Below, one piece after another: positions 19,131-28,412 of a stretch of 64,000 nucleotides of DNA; the first letter of the stretch is position 1, and each line of letters starts with the position of its first letter. A program made the position numbers and the translations under genes. A model generated the notes under the pieces. The model did not search any database and was not told the DNA's origin. It saw only the letters and a program-made list of their open reading frames with translations. Location: contig CAXXGE010000021.1 in assembly GCA_963677915.2 (NCBI GenBank), forward strand, positions 62,001 to 126,000, given 5' to 3'. The DNA comes from G963677915 sp963677915. GTDB taxonomy: Bacteria; Bacillota; Clostridia; Lachnospirales; Vallitaleaceae.

Positions 19131-20392
19131 TTTTATTGGGAACCTTTTTTGTCATGTTGGTTATTGGTGTTCCTGTGGGATTCGCCATGTTTTGCAGTTC
19201 TGTATTATTTATGATAACAAATGATATTGATTTGGTCATGTCTGCTCAAAGGATGGCTGCCGGTGTAGATTCATTTCCATTATTGGCTGTCGGATTTTTC
19301 GTGCTTGCCGGAAATATTATGAATCAAGGAGGTATTACTAGAAGGATTTTCGCTTTTGCGGATCATTTTGTCGGACACCTTACAGGTGGTTTGGCACACT
19401 CGAATGTTCTCGCCAGTATCATCTTTTCTGGTATGTCGGGTTCTGCCATCGCCGATACGGGTGGATTAGGTGCCATCGAACTGGAGGCGATGAAGGAAGG
19501 TGGTTATGATGAAGACTTTAGTCTGGCGGTAACAGGTGCTTCATCGATTATTGGTCCAATTATCCCGCCAAGCGTTCCTATTGTCATCTTCGGTGTTGCA
19601 GCAGGAGCGTCGATCGGCAGACTGTTTGCGGCTGGGGTAGTCCCTGGTATTATGCTTGGTCTTGGTATGATGATCCTGAACTACTTCTATTGCAAGAAGA
19701 AGAATTATCGGAAAAGAGCTAAAGCAACCCTTAAGGAGAAAATCCTGGCTACTGGCCATGCGTTTTTCTCATTGTTGACACCGATGATCATCATTGGCGG
19801 AATCATTCTTGGGATTTTCACTCCAACAGAAGCGGCGATTGTTGCCGTTGTCTATGCAATCATTTTAAGTCTTTTATATAAGGAAATCAATGTGAGTGAT
19901 ATTCCGGGATATCTAATGGAGACCCTGAATGTAATCACTGGCGTTCTGTTCATTGTTGCTAGCGCAACGTTGTTCTCCTGGCTGTTAACAATCACCCAAG
20001 TTCCGCAGATGCTTGCGGCCAGTATCATGGCAGTAACTACCAATAAGTATCTTGCGCTTCTGTTGATCAACATTTTTCTGCTGATCATTGGATTGTTCAT
20101 GGATATTACACCTGCGATTGTTATTTTGACGCCGGTATTGATGCCTGTCATGGCTAGCCTAGGCATCAACCCTGTTCACTTTGGAATTTTATTGATTGTC
20201 AACTTGATGATTGGCCTTCTGACACCGCCTGTAGGGATGATCCTGTATGTTCTGTCAAATGTATCAAAAGTACCTTTCGAGCGAATAGCAAAAGCAATCG
20301 TGCCCTACATATTGATATGTATCGTAGTGTTGTTGGTTATTACTTATGCTCCTGCACTTGTCATGTTCGTGCCCAATATTCTGTTTGGCTAA
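19124..20392 (+). CDS. dctM: TRAP transporter large permease DctM (module 1)
   Basis: 422 residues, about 12 hydrophobic segments. DctM hallmarks are FPLLAVGFFVLAGNIMNQGG, SGMSGSAIADTGGLG, GASSIIGPIIPPSVPIVIFG, GIFTPTEAA and LMIGLLTPPVGMILYVL. It is the ion-coupled (Na+ or H+) transport subunit. It starts inside the dctQ stop and is followed 18 bases later by a CoA-transferase gene, so transport and CoA activation are probably co-transcribed. Confidence 0.92.
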   Translation: MLILLGTFFVMLVIGVPVGFAMFCSSVLFMITNDIDLVMSAQRMAAGVDSFPLLAVGFFVLAGNIMNQGGITRRIFAFADHFVGHLTGGLAHSNVLASIIFSGMSGSAIADTGGLGAIELEAMKEGGYDEDFSLAVTGASSIIGPIIPPSVPIVIFGVAAGASIGRLFAAGVVPGIMLGLGMMILNYFYCKKKNYRKRAKATLKEKILATGHAFFSLLTPMIIIGGIILGIFTPTEAAIVAVVYAIILSLLYKEINVSDIPGYLMETLNVITGVLFIVASATLFSWLLTITQVPQMLAASIMAVTTNKYLALLLINIFLLIIGLFMDITPAIVILTPVLMPVMASLGINPVHFGILLIVNLMIGLLTPPVGMILYVLSNVSKVPFERIAKAIVPYILICIVVLLVITYAPALVMFVPNILFG

Positions 20393-20410
20393 GTAGGAAA
20401 GGATTAACTT

Positions 20411-21550
20411 ATGAAAATGCTTGAAAACATTATAGTACTTGATTTCAGCCAATACCTTTCCGGTCCATGGGCAGCAATGCGGTTGGGTGATTTAGGCGCA
20501 CGTGTCATTAAAATCGAGGGACCCCGGGGTGATGGCTCTAGAAAGCTGACTTTGAAGAATATTATTATTGACGGTGATAGCAGTGTATTCCACTCCATGA
20601 ACCGTGGCAAGGAAAGCTATACAGCCAATCTGAAAGATGAAAACGATCTAATAAAAGTGAAGAAGCTCATTGCTAAAGCGGATGTGATGATCAGCAACTT
20701 CCGTCCAGGCATCATGGAGCGCCTTGGGCTAGGTTATGATGTTGTGAAAGAGATCAATCCCAGAATGATTTATGCCAGCATTACTGGCTACGGAACAGAA
20801 GGTCCTTGGGTAAAAAAGCCAGGGCAGGATCTGCTCCTTCAGTCTGTAAGCGGTATTCCTTATCTAAATGGCAATGAAGGGGATAACCCGGTGCCGGTGG
20901 GCCTTGCTGTCATCGATATGTTCACCAGTGCCAATACGGTACAGGCCATTTTGGCAGCATTGATTCAGAGAGGAAGAACGAGTCAAGGAGCTTTGGTTGA
21001 GTGCAGCATGATCGAAGCAGCTTTGGATTATCAGTTTGAACCTGTGACCACGTATCTGAATGACGGTGGAGAACTTCAACCAAGAAGTGCTGTGAATAAC
21101 GGTCATGCTTACCTTGGAGCACCATATGGTGTATATAAAACGAAAGACAATTATATTGCTCTTTCTATGGGGAATGTTTCTCAGCTAGGTGAACTTCTCG
21201 GATGTGATGCAGTAGCAGCTTATACAGTAGCGTCTGATTGGTATGACAAGAGAGATGAAATCAAGCAATTGTTGGCTGATTACCTTCTTGAGGACACAAC
21301 AGCCAACTGGCTTGCTAGACTGGAACCGGCAGACTACTGGTGTGGTCCGGTATACAACATGCGGGAAATGATGAACCACGAAGCCATGGATTATGTGGAT
21401 ATGGTCCAGGAAGTGGCACGAAAGAACGGTACCAGCATCCGTACTACCAGATGTCCGATGAGAATCAATGGTGAAAAGGTGTTCAACAATCTTGGTGCAC
21501 CGGTTCTTGGCGAGGACAATGAGCGGATAGATAAGGAGTTTGGCTTATGA
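20411..21550 (+). CDS. CaiB/BaiF family III CoA-transferase
   Basis: 379 residues. Opening LENIIVLDFSQYLSGPWAAM, then GARVIKIEGPRGDGSR, SNFRPGIMERLGLGYD, YASITGYGTEGPW and KPGQDLLLQSVSG, whose Asp is the acyl-anhydride nucleophile position of the family. It activates a carboxylic acid by transferring CoA from an acyl-CoA donor. It follows TRAP genes closely and overlaps the next gene by four bases. A second family III enzyme lies at 23480, so the operon may handle two acids or use a heteromeric enzyme. Confidence 0.88.
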   Translation: MKMLENIIVLDFSQYLSGPWAAMRLGDLGARVIKIEGPRGDGSRKLTLKNIIIDGDSSVFHSMNRGKESYTANLKDENDLIKVKKLIAKADVMISNFRPGIMERLGLGYDVVKEINPRMIYASITGYGTEGPWVKKPGQDLLLQSVSGIPYLNGNEGDNPVPVGLAVIDMFTSANTVQAILAALIQRGRTSQGALVECSMIEAALDYQFEPVTTYLNDGGELQPRSAVNNGHAYLGAPYGVYKTKDNYIALSMGNVSQLGELLGCDAVAAYTVASDWYDKRDEIKQLLADYLLEDTTANWLARLEPADYWCGPVYNMREMMNHEAMDYVDMVQEVARKNGTSIRTTRCPMRINGEKVFNNLGAPVLGEDNERIDKEFGL

Positions 21551-22701
21551 AATTTAAAGGAATGACTTGGTCCCATGCCAGAGGTGTAGACCCGCTTTTG
21601 GTTGCAGCTGAAGATTTCAGAAGGATCCATCCAGATGTTGAGATTACTTGGGATGCCAGATCACTGGCAGATTTTGAACTGTATCCGCTTGAACAGCTGG
21701 CGGACAAATATGACTTCATCATGATTGACCACCCACATATAGGAACCGCATATGCACAGAATCTGCTTCTGCCCTTAGATGTAGTTTTACCGACAGAATT
21801 CATCAGGGAACAGGCAGAGAATGCTGTGGGTCCCAGTCATGCCAGCTATCAATGGGAAGGGCATCAATGGGCTATTGCGGCAGATGCAGCAGCCCAGTTT
21901 AGCGCTTATCGAGACGACTTGATGAATGATCTGAAGCTGAATGCTCCTGTAACCTGGCAAGAGGTGTTTGATCTGGCAGAGAAGCTGCCCGCAGACAGGA
22001 AGATCGCAATTCCTTTCGTACCTGTACATGCGTATTCATCCTTTTTCACCATGTGCTCCCATTATTCCAAGGACCGATTTTGGAGTGAAGGGAAAGCTTT
22101 AAAAGAAGAGGTTGGCATTCAGGCACTGAAGGTCATTGGTACGATCCTTTCATATGCAGATGAGCGCTCTTATGACATGGATCCCATTACAATGCTGGAT
22201 GTGATGGCAGAAGATAACAGCATCATATACAGCCCGCTTGTTTATGGATATTCGGTTTATTCTATGGAAGGTTATAAGGATCATATTATCAAGTTCAATG
22301 ATATGCCATCTGAGACCGGCAGGCCTAACGGCAGCATGATCGGGGGTGTAGGGTTGGCCATTTCATCCAGGTGCGATAATCCTGAAGTGGCAGCGGCGTT
22401 TGTAATGATGACCACAAGTCCTGAATATCAAAGAACAGCCTTCGCAGCAAACAACGGTCAGCCGGGCCACAGGAAAGCCTGGACCGATAAACTTGTGAAC
22501 ATAAATACAGCCAACTTCTACAAGGATACACTGAAGACAATGGATTACGGTTCTATGAGGCCAAGATTCAATGGATACATCGAGTTCCAAGCTGAGGCCG
22601 GAGCAAGAATCCGTAAGTTTATGATAGATGGACGTGAAGATTACAGTAACTTTGTTGCAGAGTTGAATGACCTGTTTTTCAAATTCTATGAAAGGGCATA
22701 A
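21547..22701 (+). CDS. Family 1 solute-binding-protein homologue without signal peptide
   Basis: 384 residues resembling ABC extracellular solute-binding proteins of family 1 (MTWSHARGVDPLLVAAEDFR, ITWDARSLADFELYPLEQL, DFIMIDHPHIG, LPLDVVLP, WEGHQWAIAADAAAQFSAYR, MIGGVGLAISSRCDNPEVAAAF). It starts MKFKGMTWSHARGVDP with no hydrophobic leader and no lipobox, so it should stay in the cytoplasm. The ATG overlaps the CoA-transferase stop (ATGA) and the hydratase gene begins two bases after its own stop. The tight fit argues for a role in the CoA pathway rather than transport; the real function is unknown. Confidence 0.75.
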   Translation: MKFKGMTWSHARGVDPLLVAAEDFRRIHPDVEITWDARSLADFELYPLEQLADKYDFIMIDHPHIGTAYAQNLLLPLDVVLPTEFIREQAENAVGPSHASYQWEGHQWAIAADAAAQFSAYRDDLMNDLKLNAPVTWQEVFDLAEKLPADRKIAIPFVPVHAYSSFFTMCSHYSKDRFWSEGKALKEEVGIQALKVIGTILSYADERSYDMDPITMLDVMAEDNSIIYSPLVYGYSVYSMEGYKDHIIKFNDMPSETGRPNGSMIGGVGLAISSRCDNPEVAAAFVMMTTSPEYQRTAFAANNGQPGHRKAWTDKLVNINTANFYKDTLKTMDYGSMRPRFNGYIEFQAEAGARIRKFMIDGREDYSNFVAELNDLFFKFYERA

Positions 22702-22702
22702 T

Positions 22703-23464
22703 ATGGAAGATAAAATCCTGTATGAAGTAAAGAACATGGTGGCATATATCACGATTTGCAGGCCAAAGAAGATGAACTCCATTACCAAAGCCATGGCTGA
22801 GGATCTAAACAGATTGGCCCCTGAAATCAATGCAGATGATCAGGTGAGAGTTGTAGTCCTTAGTGGTGAAGGTGAACGTGCTTTCTCCACTGGCAGTGAC
22901 ATCAACCTGATTCATCAATACGGTACACCCTTTGAGCTTAGGAACCGTCAGGACTACTGTGCAGCAATCCGTTCTATCCGTAAACCCGTCATAGCGAAAG
23001 TTCAGGGATATGCCCTAGGTGGTGGTTTTGAGCTGGTATTGGCTTCAGATATAAGAGTGGCCACACCAAGCTCGAAGTTCGCAGCATCAGAAGTGAAGAA
23101 TGGCTGGATATCTGGCAGCGGCCTGATTCAGATCCTTTCGAGGAACATCGGCTATGCCAAAGCAGCTAGAGTGATACTGACAGCTGAAATGATCGATGCC
23201 GTGAAAGGTGGGCAGATGGGCTTCATCACAGACGTGGTGGATGATGATAGTATTGATGCCTATGTGGCGACAATGGCAGAAAACATGACCAGGCTTTCAC
23301 CTATAGCCCTCCAATTGGCAAAACAGAATATGGTGGCTTCGCAGAATATGGGTCTGGATATGGGGCTCCAATATGAGAACGACCTATTTGCTTTCAGTAT
23401 GACAACAGGAGACAGTAGAGAAGGGATGGCAGCCTTTGCAGAGAAGAGAAGTCCTAATTTTTAG
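22703..23464 (+). CDS. Enoyl-CoA hydratase/isomerase (crotonase fold)
   Basis: 253 residues. N-terminal VAYITICRPKKMNSITKAM, oxyanion-hole segments AFSTGSDINLI and VQGYALGGGFELVLASDIRVA, and FAASEVKNGWISGSGLIQIL with the second catalytic-loop Glu. Crotonases hydrate, isomerise or cleave acyl-CoA esters. ATG 22703 begins directly after the preceding TAA with AAAGGG as ribosome site. It sits between two CoA-transferases and presumably acts on the CoA ester they form. Confidence 0.87.
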   Translation: MEDKILYEVKNMVAYITICRPKKMNSITKAMAEDLNRLAPEINADDQVRVVVLSGEGERAFSTGSDINLIHQYGTPFELRNRQDYCAAIRSIRKPVIAKVQGYALGGGFELVLASDIRVATPSSKFAASEVKNGWISGSGLIQILSRNIGYAKAARVILTAEMIDAVKGGQMGFITDVVDDDSIDAYVATMAENMTRLSPIALQLAKQNMVASQNMGLDMGLQYENDLFAFSMTTGDSREGMAAFAEKRSPNF

Positions 23465-23479
23465 TAAGAAGGAATATAT

Positions 23480-24691
23480 ATGAAGAAAGCGCTTGAACAC
23501 ATTATAGTCCTTGATTTCAGCCAACTCCTTGCAGGTCCATATGCATCGATGATGCTTGGAGATATGGGAGCGGATGTGATTAAAATTGAACGTATGGTCA
23601 CAGGTGACCTTTATCGGGGTATGACTTTTGGAAACCAATATATAGGTGGCGAAGTATCACCGCCATTTTTAGCCTGGAACAGGAATAAACGTTCTTTGGC
23701 AGTTGACCTGAAGGATTCCGGGATCAAGGAAATTATCTACGAGATGGCCAATAAGGCCGACGTGGTTATCCACAATTTCAGACCCGGTGTTATGGAGAAG
23801 CTCGGCTATGGATATGATGACTTTAGAACCATCAATCCGGGAATCATCTATGGATCTAATTCAGGTTTTGGTCCCGTAGGACCCTATGCGGACAGACCAG
23901 GCCAGGATCTTCTAGCTCAGGGACTATCAGGTGTTATGAGTCTGACTGGGAGAAGAGACAGTTCGCCAACACCCTTCGGTACAGGTATTGCCGATCACCT
24001 GTCAGCTTATCATTTGGTTTATGGCATACTTTCAGCTCTCATTCACAAAGAAAAGACTGGCGAGGGTCAAGAGGTTCAGGTGGATTTGTTCAGGTCCATG
24101 TTGGCTTTCGAAAGTCAGGAGTTTGCCACAATCATGAATACAGACGTTGCTGTTGAGAAACCGAACAGTGGTATCGGTCTGCCTTTCCTTGAAGCGCCAT
24201 ACGGTGTCTACAAGTGTAGGGATGGGTATATCACCATTGCTATGAATGATTTTGACAAACTGGTGGAGACAATTGGTGCTCCTGAACTTAAGAAATATAA
24301 TTCAGAGGAGTTACGTTACACCAAAAGGGATGAGATATTCCACGCAATTGAAGCGATTACATCCACCAATACAAAAAAACATTGGCTGGGGATGATGTTG
24401 GCTATGGATCTGTGGGTAGGTGAAGTGAATCATATCGAGGACGTGGAGAACGATCCTCAAATAAAAGCCATGGGGGCAGTTCAAACTTATAAGCATGCCA
24501 TTGCTGGAGAAGTTAAAGTCATAGGTCCTGCGGTCAGTATGAGCAGCACACAACCTACAATCGATAAAGCCCCACCATTAGTTGGCGAGCATAGCAGAGA
24601 GATATTGCTGGACTTTGGTATTTCTAAAGACAGGATTGATGAGCTAATAGATCAGGGAGTAGTGGAACAGGCGGGTATTGCCGGGAAATAG
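23480..24691 (+). CDS. CaiB/BaiF family III CoA-transferase, second copy
   Basis: 403 residues. LEHIIVLDFSQLLAGPYASMM, GADVIKIERMVTGDLYRG, HNFRPGVMEKLGYGYDDF and DRPGQDLLAQGLSG, where the Asp is the expected nucleophile, then EAPYGVYKCRDGYITIAM. It is related to the enzyme at 20411 but clearly divergent. It ends the CoA operon; the next gene, a second AraC-type regulator, has its own upstream region of about 95 bases. Confidence 0.88.
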   Translation: MKKALEHIIVLDFSQLLAGPYASMMLGDMGADVIKIERMVTGDLYRGMTFGNQYIGGEVSPPFLAWNRNKRSLAVDLKDSGIKEIIYEMANKADVVIHNFRPGVMEKLGYGYDDFRTINPGIIYGSNSGFGPVGPYADRPGQDLLAQGLSGVMSLTGRRDSSPTPFGTGIADHLSAYHLVYGILSALIHKEKTGEGQEVQVDLFRSMLAFESQEFATIMNTDVAVEKPNSGIGLPFLEAPYGVYKCRDGYITIAMNDFDKLVETIGAPELKKYNSEELRYTKRDEIFHAIEAITSTNTKKHWLGMMLAMDLWVGEVNHIEDVENDPQIKAMGAVQTYKHAIAGEVKVIGPAVSMSSTQPTIDKAPPLVGEHSREILLDFGISKDRIDELIDQGVVEQAGIAGK

Positions 24692-24785
24692 GTCAACTCG
24701 CTAATCAAATATTGAGGTTTTATAGCAAATATTTATAGGAATTGGTATAATAAGAATAAATTGTCGAATATATACGAGGTGCTTT

Positions 24786-27119
24786 ATGCAATATCTGAAA
24801 GGATTCAGACTACACAGCATATATATAAAAACATTTATTGGACTCATACTTTTCTCCCTAATACCAACGCTCATTGCAATTGCTATCATCTATAATCAGT
24901 CTGTTGAAGAGGTTCAAGCACAGACACTTATTTCGAATAGCCAAATGCTTGAAAAAACCAAAAAATCTGTTGATCTAATTCTTCGTCAGCTGAATAGTAT
25001 CATCCCACAGGTAGCAAATGATGAAGATGTGGTACAGTCTGTAATTAATCCAGAATACAGCAATATCAGCAGGAATAGCAGAACCATAGGCAAGCTTCAG
25101 AATATTGCTGCCAATAATGGATTTGTTCATTCCATTTATGTGTATTCATCCATTGAGGATTCAGTTATTAGCTCTGACGGCGGTGTTCATAGAAGACTTC
25201 AGTTCGTAGATAAGAGATGGAAGGATTCCTTTGACAATTTAGTCCTTGGCACAGAGGAAATGGCGACTAGGATCATTGAAGATTCCAGAGGTAATGAATT
25301 CCATGTTATCACACTCATCAGAAACTTGCCATATGGTTCATGGAGTAAAATCGGCGCATTGGTCGTGAATATAAACCAGGATCAGTTATTTCAGGCAATA
25401 ACAGGTATAGATGTCGAGAATAACGGAGAGTACCAGGTTGTGAATCGTGAAGGGGAGATTATTCTGCACTCTGATCATGATTTGCTTGGATCAAACGTAA
25501 TGAATACTGCTATAAGTGATTCTGCCTTAAAAAATGCAAGTGGATCATATATTAAGAAGGATGGTGAAGTACCTTTGCTTGTATCCTTCACTTCTTCTGA
25601 TTATAATGATTGGAAGTTCATCTATACTGTTCCATTCACAAGTATACAGGATCGAAGTAGGGGCATATCTGTTCTGATTCTTTGGATTGCCATTGCATAT
25701 ACGATAATTGGTCTGATTCTGTCTTACTATATATCACGATACTTCTATAATCCTGTGAAAAAATTAATTACGGATCTTGTTATGGTATCAGATCCAACAC
25801 AAGACAAAGAGTATGAAGAAGATATACAAAATGAATATGATTTGATTGAGTATGCATATAAGAAATCCATTAGAAAAAGCGAAACGTTGGAAAGCAAGGT
25901 AGAGAGTTTCAGGCCTGTGATGTTGGAACGGCTGTTTTACGGACTGATAACAGGACATGCACACGATAGGAAAGAGGTAGAGGAGAGTCTTCAAGCCCTA
26001 AACAGTACATTTGCTATGACAGATTATGTTGTCTTTTGTACACAGATCGATTCATATCCTGACTACGCTACTACCTATAATCAATCTGAACGAAACCTCC
26101 ATAAATTAAGAATAATGAGACTTGCTGAGCAGTGTACTGCCGAAATGGGCCCATGCATATCTATGGACCTTGATAAAACGATAGTTGCTACTGTGCTGAA
26201 CCTTATGCTAGATAACAGTATTTCGGAGAACTATGCAATGATGGACTCTGCTGCAAATGCACTTAAAGAGGCCATCATCAATGAAATGCCTTTCACAGTC
26301 ACGATTGGTATAGGTAGAATCTGTAACAGCATTATGAACCTATCCGATTCGTTGGAGGAAGCAAGAAAAGCCTTGGAGTACAAGATATATCTGGGGATAG
26401 ATGAAGTTATCAGTATCAATAATATCGATGACAAACCTGAAGAACTTTATTATTACTCAGATAAAGAGAAACTGTTGGTTAATAATCTAAGGATTGCAGA
26501 TAGTGATGCGGTCATGACTTTGATTGGAGAAATCTTCAAAGACATTGCTGAGAATAGAAACCTATCACAGAAATATATCCATCAGCTATTTGACCGGATA
26601 TTGAATGCGCTTATCGAGGTGATGATTGACCTAGATTTAAAGGTGCAGGACATCTTCCATTCTGAGACAAAATTGTATAAAGTTTTGGAGGGAATAGAGA
26701 CAATTGCTGAAGCGGAGGAATGGTTTAAAGATGTTTGCAGCAGAATAATTGTTGAAGTTGAAGTAAATCAGGATAGTAAAGGACAGAAAAATATCGATAT
26801 AATTCTGGACTACATAAATGCTCATTTATCTGAAGATATATCCTTGAATGATGTCGCTGATCATGTAAATCTGTCACCTGCATACATTAGTAAGATATTT
26901 AAAGAAAGTCTTAATAAGAATTTCGTTGATTATGTCAATACCGGCCGAGTTACTAAAGCGAAGCAATTACTGGAGGAAACCAGATTGACTACCAAGGATA
27001 TCGGATTTAAGGTTGGTTACAACAGTGTTCAGTCGTTCTTCAGGACATTCAAGAAGTACGAAGGGATTACTCCTGGGCAATACAGAGACAGTCGCTCCGA
27101 GAGGAAGGAGGTATTATGA
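24786..27119 (+). CDS. Membrane-anchored AraC-family regulator with extracellular sensor domain (module 2)
   Basis: 777 residues, built like the protein at 13738: membrane segment (TFIGLILFSLIPTLIAIAIIY), external sensor, second membrane segment (GISVLILWIAIAYTIIGLIL), linker and C-terminal double HTH (ISLNDVADHVNLSPAYISKIF; TKDIGFKVGYNSVQSFFRTFKK). Conserved patches between the two copies include SVDLILRQLNSIIPQVANDE and TLIRNLPYGSWSKIGALVVN. Its TGA overlaps the ATG of the companion binding protein (ATGA). It likely controls the second TRAP operon or the CoA operon. Confidence 0.88.
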   Translation: MQYLKGFRLHSIYIKTFIGLILFSLIPTLIAIAIIYNQSVEEVQAQTLISNSQMLEKTKKSVDLILRQLNSIIPQVANDEDVVQSVINPEYSNISRNSRTIGKLQNIAANNGFVHSIYVYSSIEDSVISSDGGVHRRLQFVDKRWKDSFDNLVLGTEEMATRIIEDSRGNEFHVITLIRNLPYGSWSKIGALVVNINQDQLFQAITGIDVENNGEYQVVNREGEIILHSDHDLLGSNVMNTAISDSALKNASGSYIKKDGEVPLLVSFTSSDYNDWKFIYTVPFTSIQDRSRGISVLILWIAIAYTIIGLILSYYISRYFYNPVKKLITDLVMVSDPTQDKEYEEDIQNEYDLIEYAYKKSIRKSETLESKVESFRPVMLERLFYGLITGHAHDRKEVEESLQALNSTFAMTDYVVFCTQIDSYPDYATTYNQSERNLHKLRIMRLAEQCTAEMGPCISMDLDKTIVATVLNLMLDNSISENYAMMDSAANALKEAIINEMPFTVTIGIGRICNSIMNLSDSLEEARKALEYKIYLGIDEVISINNIDDKPEELYYYSDKEKLLVNNLRIADSDAVMTLIGEIFKDIAENRNLSQKYIHQLFDRILNALIEVMIDLDLKVQDIFHSETKLYKVLEGIETIAEAEEWFKDVCSRIIVEVEVNQDSKGQKNIDIILDYINAHLSEDISLNDVADHVNLSPAYISKIFKESLNKNFVDYVNTGRVTKAKQLLEETRLTTKDIGFKVGYNSVQSFFRTFKKYEGITPGQYRDSRSERKEVL

Positions 27120-28177
27120 GGAAATCAGCAATATTACTTATTGTATTGATTGTCTTGATTATGGGGACATGGTTTCTATGGCCTTCTGGTGAAATGCCAA
27201 CTGAAGCACCTCAAATAACGGGTAATAACAGTGGCAATTATGTGAGTAAACGGACAGAACCTACGGATATCATTATCCTAAAAATTGCTCATGAAATGCC
27301 GGAGACACATCCTCAGCATACTGCTCTGACACAGATATTCGCACCTCTTGTAGAGTCCGGCAGTGACTGGAAAATCCGAGTGGAAATCTATCCAGATCAG
27401 AAGTTAGGCAACGAAGCTGCCTATATGGAAGGTGTCAGAAAGGGTACAGTTGAAATGTGTATAGGCAGTCAAACAATTGCAGGTTTGCTGCCTTGGCTTG
27501 GTATTACTGAATTACCATATTTATTCAAGGATTATGAACATTTCATTGAAGTGATGAATAGTGATATAGGTACAGAGCTAACGGAGGGATTGGATGAACT
27601 TGGACTTGTCAATATTGGTTGGACAACCAATGGATTCCGCCAGGTATCTCTGACGACGGTTCATATCGAGGGTGAAAATCGGGTTCTTCGTATTGGTTCT
27701 GATGGAACCGAACCAAACCGATATGTGTTAAAGGCAATGGGTTATAATCCAAGGACAGTAGACATGAAACAACTGACAGTTGCTATTCAGCAATCTTTGG
27801 TGGAGGGTCATGATTTTCCATTGATGACTGCCTTTTATAATGGATGGACCAATAATCAGAAATATCTCCAGGTTACAAGGCATATACTGGATTACGATAT
27901 GTATTTGATTAACAATGACTTTTGGGAATCACTGGATGAACCAGAACGCATTCTTATAATGGATGCCGCAGAAGCCTCTGCAAATTATGAAGCCGAGTTG
28001 TTGCTAGCAGCCGAGGAAGAAATCATGGAAAACTTCAAGAATACAGGCGTTCCGATTGTAGAATATGATCCGATGTCTATTATGGATGATGTTAATGCTT
28101 TCAATCTGGAGTGGATTGGTGATGATGCTAAGCTTAAGTTGCTCTACGAGCGGATTCTGAGATACAGGGACGAATAG
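27116..28177 (+). CDS. Companion DctP-like binding protein of the AraC sensor (module 2)
   Basis: 353 residues. Unlike its module-1 twin it has no lipobox Cys; an uncleaved-looking N-terminal hydrophobic helix (AILLIVLIVLIMGTWFLWPS) would tether it to the membrane. The DctP-like body has KIAHEMPETHPQHTALTQIF, EIYPDQKLGNEAAY, TVEMCIGSQ and WTTNGFRQVSL. At the Arg-clamp position it reads VLRIGSDGTEP instead of LKIRTPDQP. ATGA overlap with the regulator, with AAGGAGG upstream. Together with the module-1 pair it defines a repeated regulator-plus-binding-protein unit. A sensory partner role is inferred. Confidence 0.77.
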   Translation: MRKSAILLIVLIVLIMGTWFLWPSGEMPTEAPQITGNNSGNYVSKRTEPTDIIILKIAHEMPETHPQHTALTQIFAPLVESGSDWKIRVEIYPDQKLGNEAAYMEGVRKGTVEMCIGSQTIAGLLPWLGITELPYLFKDYEHFIEVMNSDIGTELTEGLDELGLVNIGWTTNGFRQVSLTTVHIEGENRVLRIGSDGTEPNRYVLKAMGYNPRTVDMKQLTVAIQQSLVEGHDFPLMTAFYNGWTNNQKYLQVTRHILDYDMYLINNDFWESLDEPERILIMDAAEASANYEAELLLAAEEEIMENFKNTGVPIVEYDPMSIMDDVNAFNLEWIGDDAKLKLLYERILRYRDE

Positions 28178-28186
28178 TGATTCTAG

Positions 28187-28226
28187 GGTTGGCCTAACAT
28201 TTTTTATGTGGGGTTAACCTTTTTTA
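28187..28226 (+). terminator. Terminator after module-2 regulator pair
   Basis: GGTTGGCC pairs with GGTTAACC (two G-T pairs) over a 17-base loop, then T6. Downstream to 28412 an imperfect GAATC/GGATTC hairpin is the only other structure seen; the dctP promoter should be in this stretch. Confidence 0.6.
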
Positions 28227-28412
28227 TTTTAGTCCGAATCAGAGAGCGGATTCGAAAAACGGAGAGTTTTCAAATTATCAAACTGGGTGTATAGTGAATA
28301 TGTAACAACGGATGTGTAGTACGGCGCCGACACAGAAAACTCACAACCATTCAGTTAAAGCATTTTTTGAAAATTCAATTTAATCTAACAATGTATTGTA
28401 TTTGGAGGTTTT

